A stretch of DNA of 64,000 bases from Lepturacanthus savala (GCA_030544235.1 CM060463.1:18539690-18603689), one strand, 5' to 3'. Shown: positions 35,887 to 48,840, counted from the stretch's first letter. Program-made: numbers and translations. Notes: a model not told the origin generated them from the letters alone.

Positions 35887-36454
35887 AGTCTGTTTGTTTT
35901 TGAGCCACCTGGCTTGGACATTTGTATTCATACATACAGCTCCCCTTGTTGATATCCAGATAATGTCAGGGTTGCAGTGCATGTCTAAAATCCAACTTAC
36001 ACTACCTGCGCTGCACCAGCAGCAGACACACTCACTTAGCTGTAGACTAGCTGGTGAGCATAGTGGAGCATTTAGCAGCTAAAGAGCCATTTATTTCCCT
36101 CAGGAGTTGGTAGGGAGCATTAATGAAGGAACATGGCTCACTGATGCAGTTTTGAAAACATAATTGACTCTGACTAGGGCAAAGAAGAATAAGTTTTGGA
36201 CGCAATCCTCAACTGTTGTAGTATTGTGTTGATTATAAAGAAAACATTATTGCTATATAATACATTTATAGTTTAATAAAATGTTGATTAATGAATGTAA
36301 TTAAAAAGTATAAATCTGATTTTCACTTGTTTTACATGGCATGTGCCAGAGTTAAGGCAGTTTTCTCACAATGTGCTACAGTATTTTACAGGGAAAGAAT
36401 TATTATGTAAAAGGGATAATGGTATAGGTGTAGTTTTAAATGGGGTGAAACCAG
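35887..36454. other. unassigned DNA
   Basis: Nothing recognised. Confidence 0.35.
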
Positions 36455-37070
36455 ACCGGCCAGGCAAGATAAATGTCACTGTTCTGTACATTTTAAGAAA
36501 ATTTCATTACCACATTTGTGAAAGAAAGCACCACATTGTTTGGCAAAGTCTGTGAATAAACCAATAAGGTTAGTTAAACGCTGAGCCACAGCAAAAGAAA
36601 AAAAAAAGTTCTGGGAGAAGACAACTCATTCTGATACAGCAGCTCCTCAACATGTATATATAGCAAACAGTGTGTATGTTGAAGAAGTAAACGAGCCCCC
36701 TATTTTGAGCATCAAAAACACCAAAAATGGAATTTGGACTTATCTTTGGACTTTTATTTGAAAAGCAATGCAAAAATGTAAAATACATTAACAAAAATTG
36801 ACTTTTGCAATGTTTTCCCTGCCTCTGTATTATATAATACAAATGCATGGTTAAAACACACATCCAAGAAAGAAAAGTGCTTGAAATCTACAAGCTGCTG
36901 TATTTTTGTTTTTTAAAATTGTTTTAACCCAGTACTGTATGATTTTGATACATTTCAGCTCATTACAAAAGGACATAGTAAATTATTAAAAAAAAAATCT
37001 CAAATTTTATGGGTGGTGGGGTTAAATTTAGGGGAGGTTTATCACCCCCCAAAATGGACTAAAAACAGCC
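36455..37070 (+). repeat. dispersed repeat R1, copy 2
   Basis: Colinear with copy 1 (15318-15875), same orientation. It has about 100 extra bases near 36800-36870 between TGCAAAAATGTAAAA and GAAAAGTGCTTGAAATCTAC. Confidence 0.75.
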
Positions 37071-38379
37071 AAATACTTTGACTGCTGAATGATACAGCGG
37101 TCAGTAGTGACTGTTACTGATTTACCTCCTCAGACATATTCAGGTGGCATTTGCTTCCTGCTAGCGGGTCATTTCAGAACAAGCCAACATGAAAAATAGA
37201 TTGAAACAGCAGTCAAGTTCACTGTGCATGCTTCGGGCCCTGCACAGCCGACCCTGATGTAGAGTGACAGCCTGAAGGCACATCAGCCTTTCCTAGCAGT
37301 GACTGAGCCAACATCATTTCACTGTGAGGTGACATGACTAACAACAGTCCCTGTTAACCAAATACTCTTCATTTCAAATGAATGATGCCTGCAAAAAATA
37401 AGCAAATGCATTTGACATGAAGCTCAGGTGAACTCACGCTGTGTCTGTTTGCCCTGTATTGGACCCTTCATCTATCCACAGTGTCTCCCTGCTCTCCTCC
37501 CTGATGATGCATACTGGGACTGTGGGAAATGAGAGGACTTTGTATTTGAGTAGGAGAGGCATAACACTCTCTGGCTCTCAGGAACAGATTGCAAAAGGAA
37601 ACACTTGGAAGCTGCGTGATCTCAAGGTTTTCAGAGAAAAACAAATCTCATCGATAGCAGCAACACAGGAGCTGGAAAGCTTTTTCTTTCACTCACACAC
37701 ACACACCCATGCATGCAAGCGAGTGGAAATATGAAGGATGTTTTAAGGAGCTCTGACCACCCCAGACAGGGTCAGGAGAACGGGACAGCAATTAAAACAG
37801 AGGCAGCAAGCAGGGCGACCCAGATGCCCAATGCAGATTCTGAAAACTGGTCTGGACAGTTGTCTGGCTGTGTAGTCTGTGTTTGGCCTTAATAAGCATT
37901 CAAATTAACTCAACTGCTGCTTTGCCCATTTACATCCTCAGTCTTGTTAAATAGCACACTAAACTAAACTGAGACGATGTGCCAAACGCTACATTTTGCA
38001 GCTCTGGTGCTTATTTGCAGTGAGTTCAGCAGCTCTACTCCTGGGTCTGGTGAAGTGGCTAAACATGTGCATGTGCATGTGATGTGAATGCATGGGTTGA
38101 CCTTTTTATAACGGAGGACAAACCAAAACCCACATCCTGTATCTTGCTATCTGTTTATATATGAATCAAAATTGCCAATTAATTGAGATTTCTTTCTATA
38201 TACCGCTTCTGTCTACTTGTTTTTTCTCTTTTTTCTTTTTTTTCCTTTTTACACCACCACCGCTGAACAAAAACTTATTAAACTGCAGTGCATCAAATGA
38301 ATGAGTGAAAGGCTTTAATTCTATATGCCTCGGGGGCTTCATAGATGCATGTCACTGAAGCAATAAAATTAGCATTGTT

Positions 38380-38381
<2 letters not shown>
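37071..38381. other. unassigned DNA
   Basis: No exon is recognised. A CA tract lies at about 37693-37708. The 97-codon frame at 37441-37734 runs into it and has no domain features. Confidence 0.35.

Positions 38382-38464
<83 letters not shown>
38382..38464 (+). repeat. (GT)n microsatellite
   Basis: About 83 bases of pure GT repeat. Confidence 0.95.
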
Positions 38465-38467
<3 letters not shown>

Positions 38468-38579
38468 GATGTCTGAGAGCTGGGCTCTCAGGAGTTTTGA
38501 CTGGGTAAAAATGAACAGGGTACACCCACAGGGTAATACGACTGAACAAATACAATAATTCAATTTACTCTTCAATTAC

Positions 38580-38990
38580 ATTCTCACGCAGGCTTCCCCC
38601 TTCTTTAATTAAAGTGTTGTACACATCGGTGCCGAGCAGACGCAAATATAATCAAATAAAATCCATCACAAGGCCCAATATTCCACCTGATAAACCACAT
38701 GAGGGATTTAATAATGAGCGTTGTGCTTTTATTTGATTTTTTTTTTTTTTTTGGTTGTTGTTGTCTAAAGCAAATCAGTAAATTGCTGGTGTGAAATGAC
38801 GTTCAAAGCAATACGCAGTTAACAAACTGAAACTAATTAACACGTTTCAAAGGAGTTCAGAAGATGAGAATGAACACGACACGCATATTCTGCTTTGATA
38901 TTGATATCAGTCATACATATTTCAGCCGCAAACATCAAACACATTGATTACCAAGAATTCCCAAATGTTGCTAGAGTGGGAAAGTCACTG
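38580..38990. other. repeat-poor stretch, possible conserved non-coding element
   Basis: Contains homeodomain-type words (TTTAATTAAAG, ACTAATTAACACG) and a TGATATTGATATCA palindrome-like word, with no transposon sequence other than a T-run at 38735-38751. Possible enhancer, by inference only. Confidence 0.2.
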
Positions 38991-40876
38991 CAGGTGGCTG
39001 CGTGCCATCAATAGGTACAACACTAAACAACCCAAGGCTGCTGATGGCTGATTGCATATATCTGTTAATATACATATTATGAATCTGGATATGCAAAAAA
39101 CTGATGCACACACACAAAGTATTGACCTCACAGGAAGGTCACAGCAGACATTGAAAAAGACACTCAAGGACATATGGAAAAAGTGAAGGACAAACTGTCA
39201 GAGGAGACAAAAGACAAATATTTTATCCAAAGAAGGGTAAAACAACACAAAGTGCATTAGTGAGGTTATTAATCACAAGCTTCCAGAACAGTTTCAGTGC
39301 AACTCTACTAGAGAGAGAGACTCTTACTTTTTTTTTTCTCTTGTCACTTGTGGACCCACCGGTACAGAGTTTTTGACAGTGACACCTATTGAGTTTACTC
39401 ACTTCCAGGCACTGGTTGATTTTGTGCAGGCTTCGCTAATACTGGTTACAAATAAATTGTACTTCTTACAGTTGCTTCATAATTAAATACATGTTTTTAT
39501 TGTATTTGACAGTTGAATGTGCAGAGAGACAGGAAACAAGAAGGAACTGAACTGTGTATGTTTAGCATATGTTTCCCAAGCAGCAGGCTAAAACCCAGCT
39601 TTTAATGTGAAACCAGACCAGCGGGGAGTGATCAGTTTAAATTAGCAGAAGATTAATTTACATACCCTTAAACTTCAGTCATTTCAAGCTTTTCAAGCTG
39701 TGCTGGTGGTTTTCCAGCCATGGTCAGCCTGCTAACAAACATGACAGCATATGTCATTGTGTGATCTCCTGCTGTGTGACGCCTGAGTCAAAGCACACGT
39801 TCACAGCTCTGTTAAAGCGGGCGATGACAGACAACCAGCCATAGTCTGACTCAACATGTGTTGAGGCCTTGTCTCATCTCAGTGCCACCCAGCTGCTCCC
39901 AAGCTACACAGCCTTGTCTGCAGCCGGTCCACACCATCATCAACATGCAGGATTTTTGTCACTTTGGAGGCCACAAAAACTGCATTTTGCAGTTAATCAT
40001 ATTGTGAACCTATCTTTCAGGGTGTTTGCAGTTCTGGTGTGGATGGTTTCTGACGAATCATAAGTTTTAGTTTAGAATATGGACACACATGAATACACAC
40101 ATACATGTGTATATAAAGTTTACCTGCGATCAGAAACCTCTTGTCTTCATAGTCTCATGTTAAATGTGGGGAATCAGCTTAAAGACTGAAAAGTTGCATT
40201 CTATTTTATTGAGGGATAAAAACATTTGCAAAAATCTGTGTGTACTTCTTGGATCCCCCCCCCATACAGAACATGTTTCAGACAGATGGTCCTGAAGAGA
40301 AAAAGGGCAGCGCGAGGTGGTCGCTGCAACCTACAAAAAAACAAATGCATCATTTCTATGCAAAACGGCCGCGTACCTCAATCTATCACCAGCAAAGGGC
40401 TCGACACCTGTTGTGAATATGCATGAGTTTATGGCAATTAAAAGCAGGAGAGTGGTGGGAGGAGGAGATAATGAGAGCACGGTAGGAAGAGCTACGGGCC
40501 ATTCTCTCCTCCACATCACTTCACACCGCTACTTTATTGGTTTTGTAATTGAACTCTTCCCCCCCCACCACCCTCAGTCCTTCCAACTCCCACTCTGCTG
40601 CTTTATTCCACCAGTGGTGTGGGCGTGTGCTGCATCTCTGTGCACAGATTAAACTCATCTACTTTAACCAAACATCTACGATGACATATCCAGAATAAAA
40701 CGTCTGTCCCTGCCTGCACGCAGTGACTATATGCAAAACAAAGCAAACTTTGGGAGTTCTCACGAAAGTGTCCGGAATTTTTGTAAGCATTAAAATCCAT
40801 AGGTAAATACACAAGTTCAAAAAATGTCTTACCTACATGCTAACATTCATCACATCTTCCTTAGGTTGGTGTGAAA
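38991..40876. other. unassigned DNA
   Basis: No exon is recognised. Frames at 40226-40652 overlap each other on both strands, typical of chance. The part at 40430-40560 is complex and repeat-free. Confidence 0.35.
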
Positions 40877-41700
40877 GTGTCTGCGAGATCAAGGGTCCTA
40901 TTCATCCAATAGACATCTTTGGTTTGCCATTTCACTCATGGCATTCCTCAAGGGTCAAGCCTTGGACCTTTAATGCTCTCCATTGATGTGTTGTCCTTGT
41001 CTTGGCTCATTAATAGGCCTAAGGTACAGTATTGTTATGCTGATGACATACAGTTATATTTCCTGTGACAATCCACTAATCATAGAAGCCTAAAAATTCT
41101 CAAACGTAATGATGACAGAACAGAAAGTATCTTGTTTGCCATGCTCAATTTCTTTTAGACAAATAGCCTTAAGCTTTGGAGCCCTATCACATAATATTAG
41201 GCCAACTGAAAGAAATAGATCTCTTTTTTTTCCTTTTTTATTGAGACCAAAGTAAGAGGGTTGTTTAAATCTTGTTTATTTCCTTCCAACTTAGCTTAAT
41301 CATAGAAATGTGATCCTTCTTGTTTTTTTTAGTATTTATAGAGTTGTCCATGCCGTTATTATTTTCTTGTTTCTCATTTATTTATATATTAAAGATTCCC
41401 ATTAGTTCTCACTGGAGTGAAGAGTATTCTTCCAACCAGAAACTGAAGTACCTTGCCAAGTATTGCAACTCTTTATTATTATTAATAATTAGTAGTTTAT
41501 AATAATAAATAAAATAATAATTAATAATATCTAGGATCACAAGTCCAATAAGACACAATCATATTTCTCCAATTCTGCTCACTATTTTTTTCCCACTAAT
41601 TATTGCATTGATTTTAAAATTGTATTGTTTACCTCCAAGGCTTTACATGATGTATCTAATTATGTTAATTATCTAAGCAATGAGCTCCAATATTTATGTG
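40877..41700 (+). pseudogene. decayed LINE reverse transcriptase
   Basis: In the first 190 bases the frame reads, after a TAG, HGIPQGSSLGPLMLSIDVL and then YCYADDIQLYFL before a TGA at 41066. These are palm motifs B and C of an L2/Rex-like reverse transcriptase, with catalytic YADD kept. The segment between 41070 and 41600 is broken. At about 41609-41700 IDFKIVLFTSKALHDVSNYV matches the later C-terminal region (FKILLLVYKALNGL in the copy at 2755). It is a fossil, clearly older than the 2755 copy. Confidence 0.6.
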
Positions 41701-41960
41701 TTTCCAGTTGTCGGTCATTGTTTATTTTAATAAAAAACTTCTATAAGTCCAGAGTTAAAAGAAAATAAAAAGCTAAACAAAATGAAACTCCCATAAATCC
41801 CAAGATACCATTTGGATAATAACTCTGAGCAGCTCTCCGCACAGACTCCCTTGCATGCAACTATAACAACCACAGCCTGCTCAAATATGATTCGCCAATA
41901 CTATGTGGACTAGAAACTGCTCTGGAACAGCTTCCTGTAACAAAATAACTGTCCCTTGCC
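41701..41960 (+). repeat. dispersed repeat R2, copy 1
   Basis: Colinear with 48841-49110: shared words AAGCTAAACAAA.TGAAACTCC, AATCCCAAGATACCA, AACCACAGCCTGCTCA and ATATG(T)GATT. Class unknown. Confidence 0.65.
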
Positions 41961-42595
41961 TACAGATTTTACCTAATCACACGCAGATCTGTTTATAGAG
42001 ATTTTTTCTTTTAAAAGCATCTCTCTCTTTGTTAATTTGATTATTGCCTCATTGAGTGTTAGCTTTTTGTATTTTATATTTTCTTATATCGCTTTGTTGT
42101 TTTTCCCTTTGCAACACACTCTGTCAAAAAATAGAAATAAAAATTATTATTATACTGACATCCACAAACACTATCAATTAAATGCAGTACACAGTGAAAT
42201 ATTCATTAACGTTTCTGTGCTTTTTTCCAATGTTTCTACCTTCAGCAAATGCGGAAAAGACACACAGATATCACGGGCTGTTGCTTTTTCATTGTAACGC
42301 ACACAGGATGAGAGCTTAAAGCAGATTTTTGTTTGTAAAAGACATTTCCTTTTTGTAGCTGAGACATTTATTTTGCTCTGAATTTGCTCATAGGGGAATA
42401 ATTAAAGTTCCCCTTAGCTCAAAAAATGTTTTTCTTCTTGTTTCTTCGGTTGAATATTTGAGCTTCATTGTGCAGAATAATGTATTTACAGAGTTTGACA
42501 CTAGGAGGCTATTTATCTGCTGTAAGTGAAAACTTTCAAGCATGTTCAGTGACATCACAAATAAGTTGAGCCAATCCTGGTTCAAAATGTAACCT
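41961..42595. other. unassigned AT-rich DNA
   Basis: The part after about 42395 (AAAGTTCCCCTTAGCTCAAA, GACATCACAAATAAGTTGAG) looks like another common fish repeat, but its ends are not visible. MF1 copy 4 follows directly. Confidence 0.35.
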
Positions 42596-43015
42596 AGGGC
42601 ACTTTCATACCACTAGTTTGAATATTTGGTCGGCACCAGGCGATGACATTTTTACTCTGTAACATATAGACTCCAGAGTGGTCCACTTTCACACCTGAAA
42701 ACAAACCAAAATTGGTCTCATTGTTGTTTCATCACTGTTTAACAGGAAATGAAATAATTTGTATCCTTTCCCATGATGCGTCTCAAAAAGTTAGTTTAGA
42801 CCCGAGTTCTTGTTCTGACCAGAGGGACAGCACCAAAGTTTGTCATTCAGTCAAGCTGACTGAGACAACCCCTTTAAGGAGGTCTCAGCCTGCTTGATTT
42901 AGTGCACCCGAGTGCCACTGATGCTTTCACACCAATGAAAACAAACCAAACTAAGTGCCTTTGGTTCAAATGGAGCATTTAATGCACATCAACTACTGTT
43001 GGTGTGAAAGCATGC
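42596..43015 (+). mobile_element. MF1 MITE family, copy 4 (most complete)
   Basis: Left end AGGGCACTTTCATACCAC and right end TGTTGGTGTGAAAGCATGC are imperfect inverted repeats of about 17 bp. The internal words CAGAGGGACAGCACCAAAG, GGAGGTCTCAGCCTGCTTGA and CTTTGGTTCAAATGGAGC match the other copies. About 420 bp, non-coding. Superfamily uncertain. Confidence 0.7.
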
Positions 43016-43202
43016 ATAGATAAGTTTGATATGGAAACATGAATCCTGCACAAAAACACTGTATGGACTATACAGTGAAGTACGAGACTTACATAGGATT
43101 TAAAATGAAATATATCTGTATATTCACTCCATCCAAAGTAAAAATTATGGTAGGATGATGGTTAGTAGTGGATTTATTTTGCATCTTTACATATTAAATG
43201 CC

Positions 43203-43453
43203 TTCCATCCATTTTCTATACCGTTTTTTTTCCTCACTTGGGTCATGGAGTCTGCTGGAGGGGCACACACACCATTCACTCACACACTCACACCTACATG
43301 CAATTTAGAGATTTAAAGTATGTTTTTGGACTGTGGAGGAAGCCAGAGAACCTGGAGAAAACACACAGACGCGGAGAGGACATGTAAACTCAACACAGAA
43401 AGGTCCCAGACCAAGTCCTTCAACCTGCTACCCATTGCCCCACCGTGCCACCT
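43203..43453 (-). mobile_element. tRNA-derived SINE-like repeat, reverse copy
   Basis: On the reverse strand it matches the SINE at 10787: GTCTGCTGGAGGGGCACACA region, TGTTTTTGGACTGTGGAGGA and GAGAAAACACACAGACGCGG are the complements of its diagnostic words. Starts with CCATCCATTTTCTATACCG, the complement of the usual tail. Confidence 0.75.
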
Positions 43454-43508
43454 GCATGTAAAATGGTCACAGCAAATTTAGGTGTATTTCAGCAATCTGC
43501 AAATGCAT

Positions 43509-43530
43509 AATATATATATATATATATATA
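43509..43530 (+). repeat. short (TA)n tract
   Basis: Eleven TA units. Confidence 0.9.
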
Positions 43531-43869
43531 CAACAGTGACAAATGTACAGCAGTATTATGTATATTATGTGAGTATTATAAATACAAAAATTCATGTAAA
43601 AAGTTAAAACCCGGGTCAATATGTGGAAAGTTTATGTCTCACTGTCTCCTGCCTTTACCTCTCCCCTTTTGTTGTTTTACAACATGGATGACATAAGTGA
43701 CATTGTGTTCTTACTGTTATATTATGTTCAAAAGTTTACTTGTTAGCTTAACAAATTGTGTAGCATGCTAACATATTTCTGTATCCTTTTATTTGTGCAG
43801 AGGCTCAATTTAGGATCACAATTTCTGCTCCGTCAGAAATAAATGAGGATCACCTCCAAATATATCCTA

Positions 43870-44400
43870 GTCTGTGTTTCTTCATCACGACACAATGCAG
43901 ACAGCTATAGACAAACTATGCACATCCCTCTCTCCTGCAGACTTAGCAAAAGCAATATATGCTTTTATCACTCCCAGACTCGACTACTATAATGCACTTT
44001 ATTTTGGCATCAGCAAGTGCAACATTCAAAGAGTGTGAGTTTTTAACACGTACCAAAAGAAGTGACCACGTTACATCAGTCCTTGCTGCCCTTCACTGGC
44101 TACCTGTGAGTTTTAGAATTGATTTTTAGATTTTTACTGCTTGTTTTTAAAGCCTTGAATGGTCTGGTTCCATCCCTATATGTAGTCTGTTATCTTTGGA
44201 ACTCCCCTAGGCAGGCAAACTATCCTTTTCGAAATCTCTTCTCTGAGACTTACTTTTATCATATGTTTTCTTAACTGATGGTACTGTTGTACCTAATACA
44301 GCAATGTTTTTTTTTTTTTTTTACTGTTTTTAATTGTTCTTTACTTTTTTATTCTAAAGCATCTTGTAACTTTTTTGTTAAATGGACTATACAAATAAGG
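43870..44400 (+). pseudogene. decayed LINE reverse transcriptase, 3' end
   Basis: The frame at 43945 reads AKAIYAFITPRLDYYNALYF, equivalent to VHAFIFSRLDYCNGVFTG in the copy at 2755. A frameshift leads to SVLAALHWLPV (about 44080) and LVFKALNGL. The 3' region ends with GACTATACAAATAAGG at 44384-44399, the usual L2-like LINE end. Several frame breaks. Confidence 0.65.
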
Positions 44401-45787
44401 TTTGTATAGTATATTGGTGAATTTATAAATTCTGCAATTTGACATGGAAAGAAAGGTATGGAGCCTGAGAACGAGCAGAAGGATGATGCAGGAAGAGGGC
44501 CAAATCACAGTTCAAGGTTTAAGCTAGTATAAAAGAAAGCATCTTCTTTTCTGCAGTGTATACGTGTATGTAATGTGTGTGTGTGTATGCAGGCTCCTCA
44601 TCATCAGCCATGGTGTGATGAGAGTGTAAATCTCAGTTAACTCAGCCTCTAATCTAATGATATTCATTGATACACTGGAGTGTGTCCCCAGCTTGCAAGC
44701 AGAAAGTAATTAGTTACACTTTTAAACCCGAGCTAATCCTTACTGATGATACGCTGCTTGTTTCCCCAAAAATGTATAAATGTATGTGTGGGCAGCGCAG
44801 GTCTGTGTGTAATGGAGAGGGAAGGGGGAAGAGCCGTATCCAGAGAGTTCAGTGGTGAAAGTCTTTTGTGTTAGAAGTTGCAGAATCAAAAGCCTCTTTT
44901 TTTTTCTCCCAAAAGCCATAACACCACAGATATTTACAGAAAAGGATTAAGCAAACCATCAAATTGAGTTTAGTTTAATTAATTCATGCACACAAGGAAG
45001 AATATATAATGATATAACATGAGAATAAAATCACATCGGCTTTTTGTAAGAACCGGGGTGATGTTAACTTCTTGGCCTGCAAAATACGTCATGCCTGCTG
45101 CAGCCTTTTTTGTAAAACTTACCAAACGTGATTGATCCAACCATCTGTTTCACCATCAGTGAACAATCACTTTGACTTTGACCACTTCAGTGACAGCAGC
45201 GTTGCTAGAGCACAAAACTAAATCAGCCAGAGAATTAGATTCGTCTATCGGAGTAATTCACAACTTCTTCAGCTCGTGATCCTTTAAAAACAGGTTCACT
45301 GCTTCACAGGCTGTGCAAAGTGTAAACACTTGCCCAAAGTCATTTATCTGAATAGTTTTAGAGGGACGTACAGTAGGTAAACAGCAGAGCTGCTTTCCAT
45401 TGCTGTTAAATCCACCGCTAATGTTTGGCTTGAGAAAGAAGTCAATTCATGTGTTTCCAGAAAAAAAAGCCAAGGTTTAGTTTTGTTTAATTATGAATCT
45501 CTACCTTTTTTATCTACTTCATTATCTTATCTCATCATCATTTTGTAAATATAGGAGAACTATTTCTTAAAATGCTATAATCAGTTAATTATAAGAAGGA
45601 GGTACAATCTCAGAATTAGGGAATTTAATCTAATTTTAACATACCCAAGAACATTCTTACATCAAACAGAGAGACCTAGGAGAAATCACATTTTCATTAT
45701 GAACAAATGGTATTATATTAATATAAATATGTATTTAGAATTTGTATTTACTTTCAAGACATCTTCCTTTTGTCCCAGGTAAACACA

Positions 45788-45790
<3 letters not shown>
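44401..45790. other. unassigned DNA
   Basis: No exon recognised. A short GT tract lies at about 44575-44586. Confidence 0.35.

Positions 45791-45876
<86 letters not shown>
45791..45876 (+). repeat. (TA)n microsatellite
   Basis: About 86 bases of pure TA repeat. Confidence 0.95.
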
Positions 45877-45881
<5 letters not shown>

Positions 45882-45984
45882 TAATATATAATTTAACTTC
45901 ATCAAAAAACCCTATGACAACATTTTTACCATTTAATTCCATTTTCAGTATGAGCACACAGAGAATCGGTGGGTTTATTTCTGG

Positions 45985-46250
45985 ACTGCAGTTATTCAAC
46001 AGAGCAGACAGATTTGGAATAAATCTTCTCGACTGAAATGCTCAGGTATTGTGTCTCTTTAGGCCTTTTCATGCAGCACAGGCAAACATCTCGAGGAAAC
46101 AGCCAGATGGAAGGAATGATATATGAGATTGGCAAAGCTTTTGTCCGAGAACGTCTCTGACTTCTTTCCAAATAGACTTGTTTACAAAACTCTGTGAGTA
46201 ACTGCTGGCAGCGCTGGATGCTGCTGTACAGCAAACAATCACTAATCATT
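45985..46250. other. complex repeat-free stretch, possible conserved non-coding element
   Basis: Balanced composition with no transposon words, ending before a GA-rich block. A reverse frame of 85 codons covers it but shows no domain. Regulatory role is inference only. Confidence 0.2.
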
Positions 46251-46499
46251 AGTCATGCAGGGAGGGAGAGAGAGAGAGAGATGGAGACAGAGAGAGAGAG
46301 ATACCTGAGGGACAGTAAATAAAAACACACACACTATATTCTGTTACTTTACTTTATATGTATTCATAATTTGTGCTTTCGTCACATACAGACACAATGT
46401 TACACGCTCTCAGCCTTTCACCAATAAACAGCATGTGTGCTGTTCTCCATGATTACGTTGTGTTCAAGAAATACGATTGCATTTTTTCTTTGCAATACT

Positions 46500-46560
46500 G
46501 TTTTTACAACATTCATGTCAATAAAGCTAATTGAATTGAACTGTATTGAGAAAGTGAGAG
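46500..46560 (+). repeat. LINE 3'-tail-like fragment
   Basis: ACATTCATGTCAATAAAGCT then AATTGAATTGAACTG. The same tail recurs at 46909-46960. Such AATAAAGC plus (TTGAA)n ends are typical of L1-type or related fish LINE copies. Confidence 0.4.
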
Positions 46561-46587
46561 ATATAGATAAAAATACAGATGAGAGGA

Positions 46588-46590
<3 letters not shown>

Positions 46591-46639
<49 letters not shown>
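46591..46639 (+). repeat. (GA)n microsatellite
   Basis: About 49 bases of GA repeat. The frames it creates (Arg-Glu on +, Ser-Leu on -) are spurious. Confidence 0.95.
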
Positions 46640-46640
<1 letters not shown>

Positions 46641-46719
46641 AAGCAACACAGTGACAGAGGACAGGAGAGAGAGAGACAAAAAGAGATAAGAGTAACCATA
46701 TACAATTTTATTGTTCTAA

Positions 46720-46960
46720 ATTATTATATGTAAATGTATATATTGCTGAATATTACTGTAGTATTATATACATCTCTATTGTAGTTGTTGCATTATATAT
46801 CTAGGTATATTGATTCATATAAATATATTTATTTTTCTTTTCCATTTTTCAATATTGAATTTTATTATTGAAATGCTTTATCCTCGGGTCTTTGGCAATA
46901 TTCTTATCAGACATTCATGCCAATAAAGCACACTGAATTGATTGAATTGAAAATTGAATT
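46720..46960 (+). repeat. LINE 3'-end-like fragment
   Basis: AT-rich sequence followed by ATCCTCGGGTCTTTGGCAAT, CATTCATGCCAATAAAGCAC and TGAATTGATTGAATTGAAAA. It resembles the 3' untranslated end and tail of an L1-type LINE. No coding part is seen. Confidence 0.4.
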
Positions 46961-47869
46961 GAGAGAGGGTTAGGGGGTCCGTGGGTTGTGTGTGTGAGAG
47001 AGAGTGAGAGAACAGAGAGAGAGAAAGAATACACTGAGGTGCTCCCCATGCTGATATACAGCACTGGATGTTTCAAGTAAAACAAACTGATCAAAACCTC
47101 TTAGCTTAAAAGGTAAATGATGATTTATTTTACTGTCACATTTAAGTACAGTACTATAAAAATGAATACATTTTAAAAAATAATGCACTTCAGATGTTCA
47201 GATCATCTCTAATGCAACACCATCAGCTTGCCTACAGTATGTTTAGTTAGCATGACCCATAGAGTTACACATTTATAGGAAATGCATCCGGATAAATTAA
47301 ACCAGAATTTCCTGTGAATGGAGATAATCAGTTCACACTAATCAGTCAAACTCTTTCTGTGACAGAATTTTAAAAATCTATATTTATTGTGTATCAAATC
47401 AACAATGTGTGTTTTTTTTCCACATAAACACACATTTGTAGCTTGATTCCTGTCTTTACACGATGTTGGAAACATATCCTACTGTGATCACTTTTTAACT
47501 AATAATGCAATTGCGATATGATTTGTGATATTAGAGGGAATGGTAATATTTACCAGAATTATTCAGATTTTCATTGAAAAAGTGTGAAAAATTATTAGGG
47601 AGTAATTTTAGCATGGGTCTGTTACAAACTAAGTTATCAGCCAATTAATCATCTATCACCTCTTTCCCCCCTCCACATTATCATCATCATTATATCAGCT
47701 CTTAAAGATCCCCTACTTCGACCTCTACCAAAGTCACAACCCTCACTGCTGCTACAAAACCCTGTGTGACAAGGTTCCGTCGGCCAACACCTGGTCAACT
47801 GCCATTTTCCACTGAAGTATAAATTAGCCTAATAATGCAGGCTTCTCCAAAGGGCACATCCTGGGGTCA
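46961..47869. other. unassigned DNA
   Basis: GA/GT-rich at its start (46985-47030). Otherwise nothing recognised. Confidence 0.35.
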
Positions 47870-48540
47870 CGGTGGCATCTTCACAGACTACAGAAATAGA
47901 AATGGGACACCCTGAGCTCTCACAGCCCCTAACATAAATGTGCACATTAGGGCCACAGGGAGGGCGAAAAGTGGGACAGGACCCACCAGCCTCAGAGGAA
48001 ATACAGATTTTCCTTCTTCCTTCTACCTTCTGTTTAAATCATTCTCTTTGCAACCTGTCTGCGCTTTTGTTCTGCCATTATAGACAGTGTTTCTGTAACA
48101 ATAATCAGCTCTGCATCAACCCCAATGCCATCCATTTCATACTCCTCTGGATTTTTGCTTTTTTTTTTTTTTTCCTGTCATTACACGTTGGACTGAATGA
48201 CACATTTGGAAGGGACTCTCAAATGTACATTAGGATTGAGAGAGGAAGAAAATGACCCGGTAGGTGAGTATTTATGCATTACAGGTCATTATGCGAGCAG
48301 ACTGAGAGCCACTCAGCCACCATTAACCAAGATGAGGGACCAACGGGACCACTTCCTGCCAGGAAGTAATGGGAGAAATGTGGAGTGCATGTTTAGGGCT
48401 GATGGTTTCAGATGTTCCATGTCTGGAAATTACTCCAAGGCCACACTCTGGACTGTAGCGCTGAATCCATTTACAATGTACTGGCCAGAAGTAATTTATA
48501 ACAGAATGTGCTGCTCCGCCTCCTTAAATGGAACTTGACT
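47870..48540. other. complex repeat-free stretch, possible conserved non-coding element
   Basis: One of the longest stretches without recognised repeat words apart from a T-run at 48159-48174. Two overlapping + frames (105 and 113 codons) lack domains and splice-consistent boundaries that I can support. It could be regulatory or an unrecognised exon. Confidence 0.2.
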
Positions 48541-48840
48541 CAAAGAATGTGCTATATCACAACATCAGGGTCATAATATGTGACACAATGAATGAAACCA
48601 AATGTCAAAACAGCTACTATATATTTGAATGAATCCTAAATAAGTGGATTATTGCACACTTTGATAAAAGCAGAGAAAAACACATCAGCCTGAGTATGCA
48701 GCTCAGGACTAGTCAGACACATCTATTAATATGAATACATCCTGCTGCTTTTTATTTTGCAGGATAAGAATAACTCAATGATATGAGAGCAGCTAACTGT
48801 CAACAATATGTATTTTAATAATATCTAGTCCAAGGCTTCA

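Noticed and set aside
46418..46733. overlapping frames on both strands with Arg-Glu or Ser-Leu repeats
   Set aside because: Artefact of the (GA)n microsatellite.
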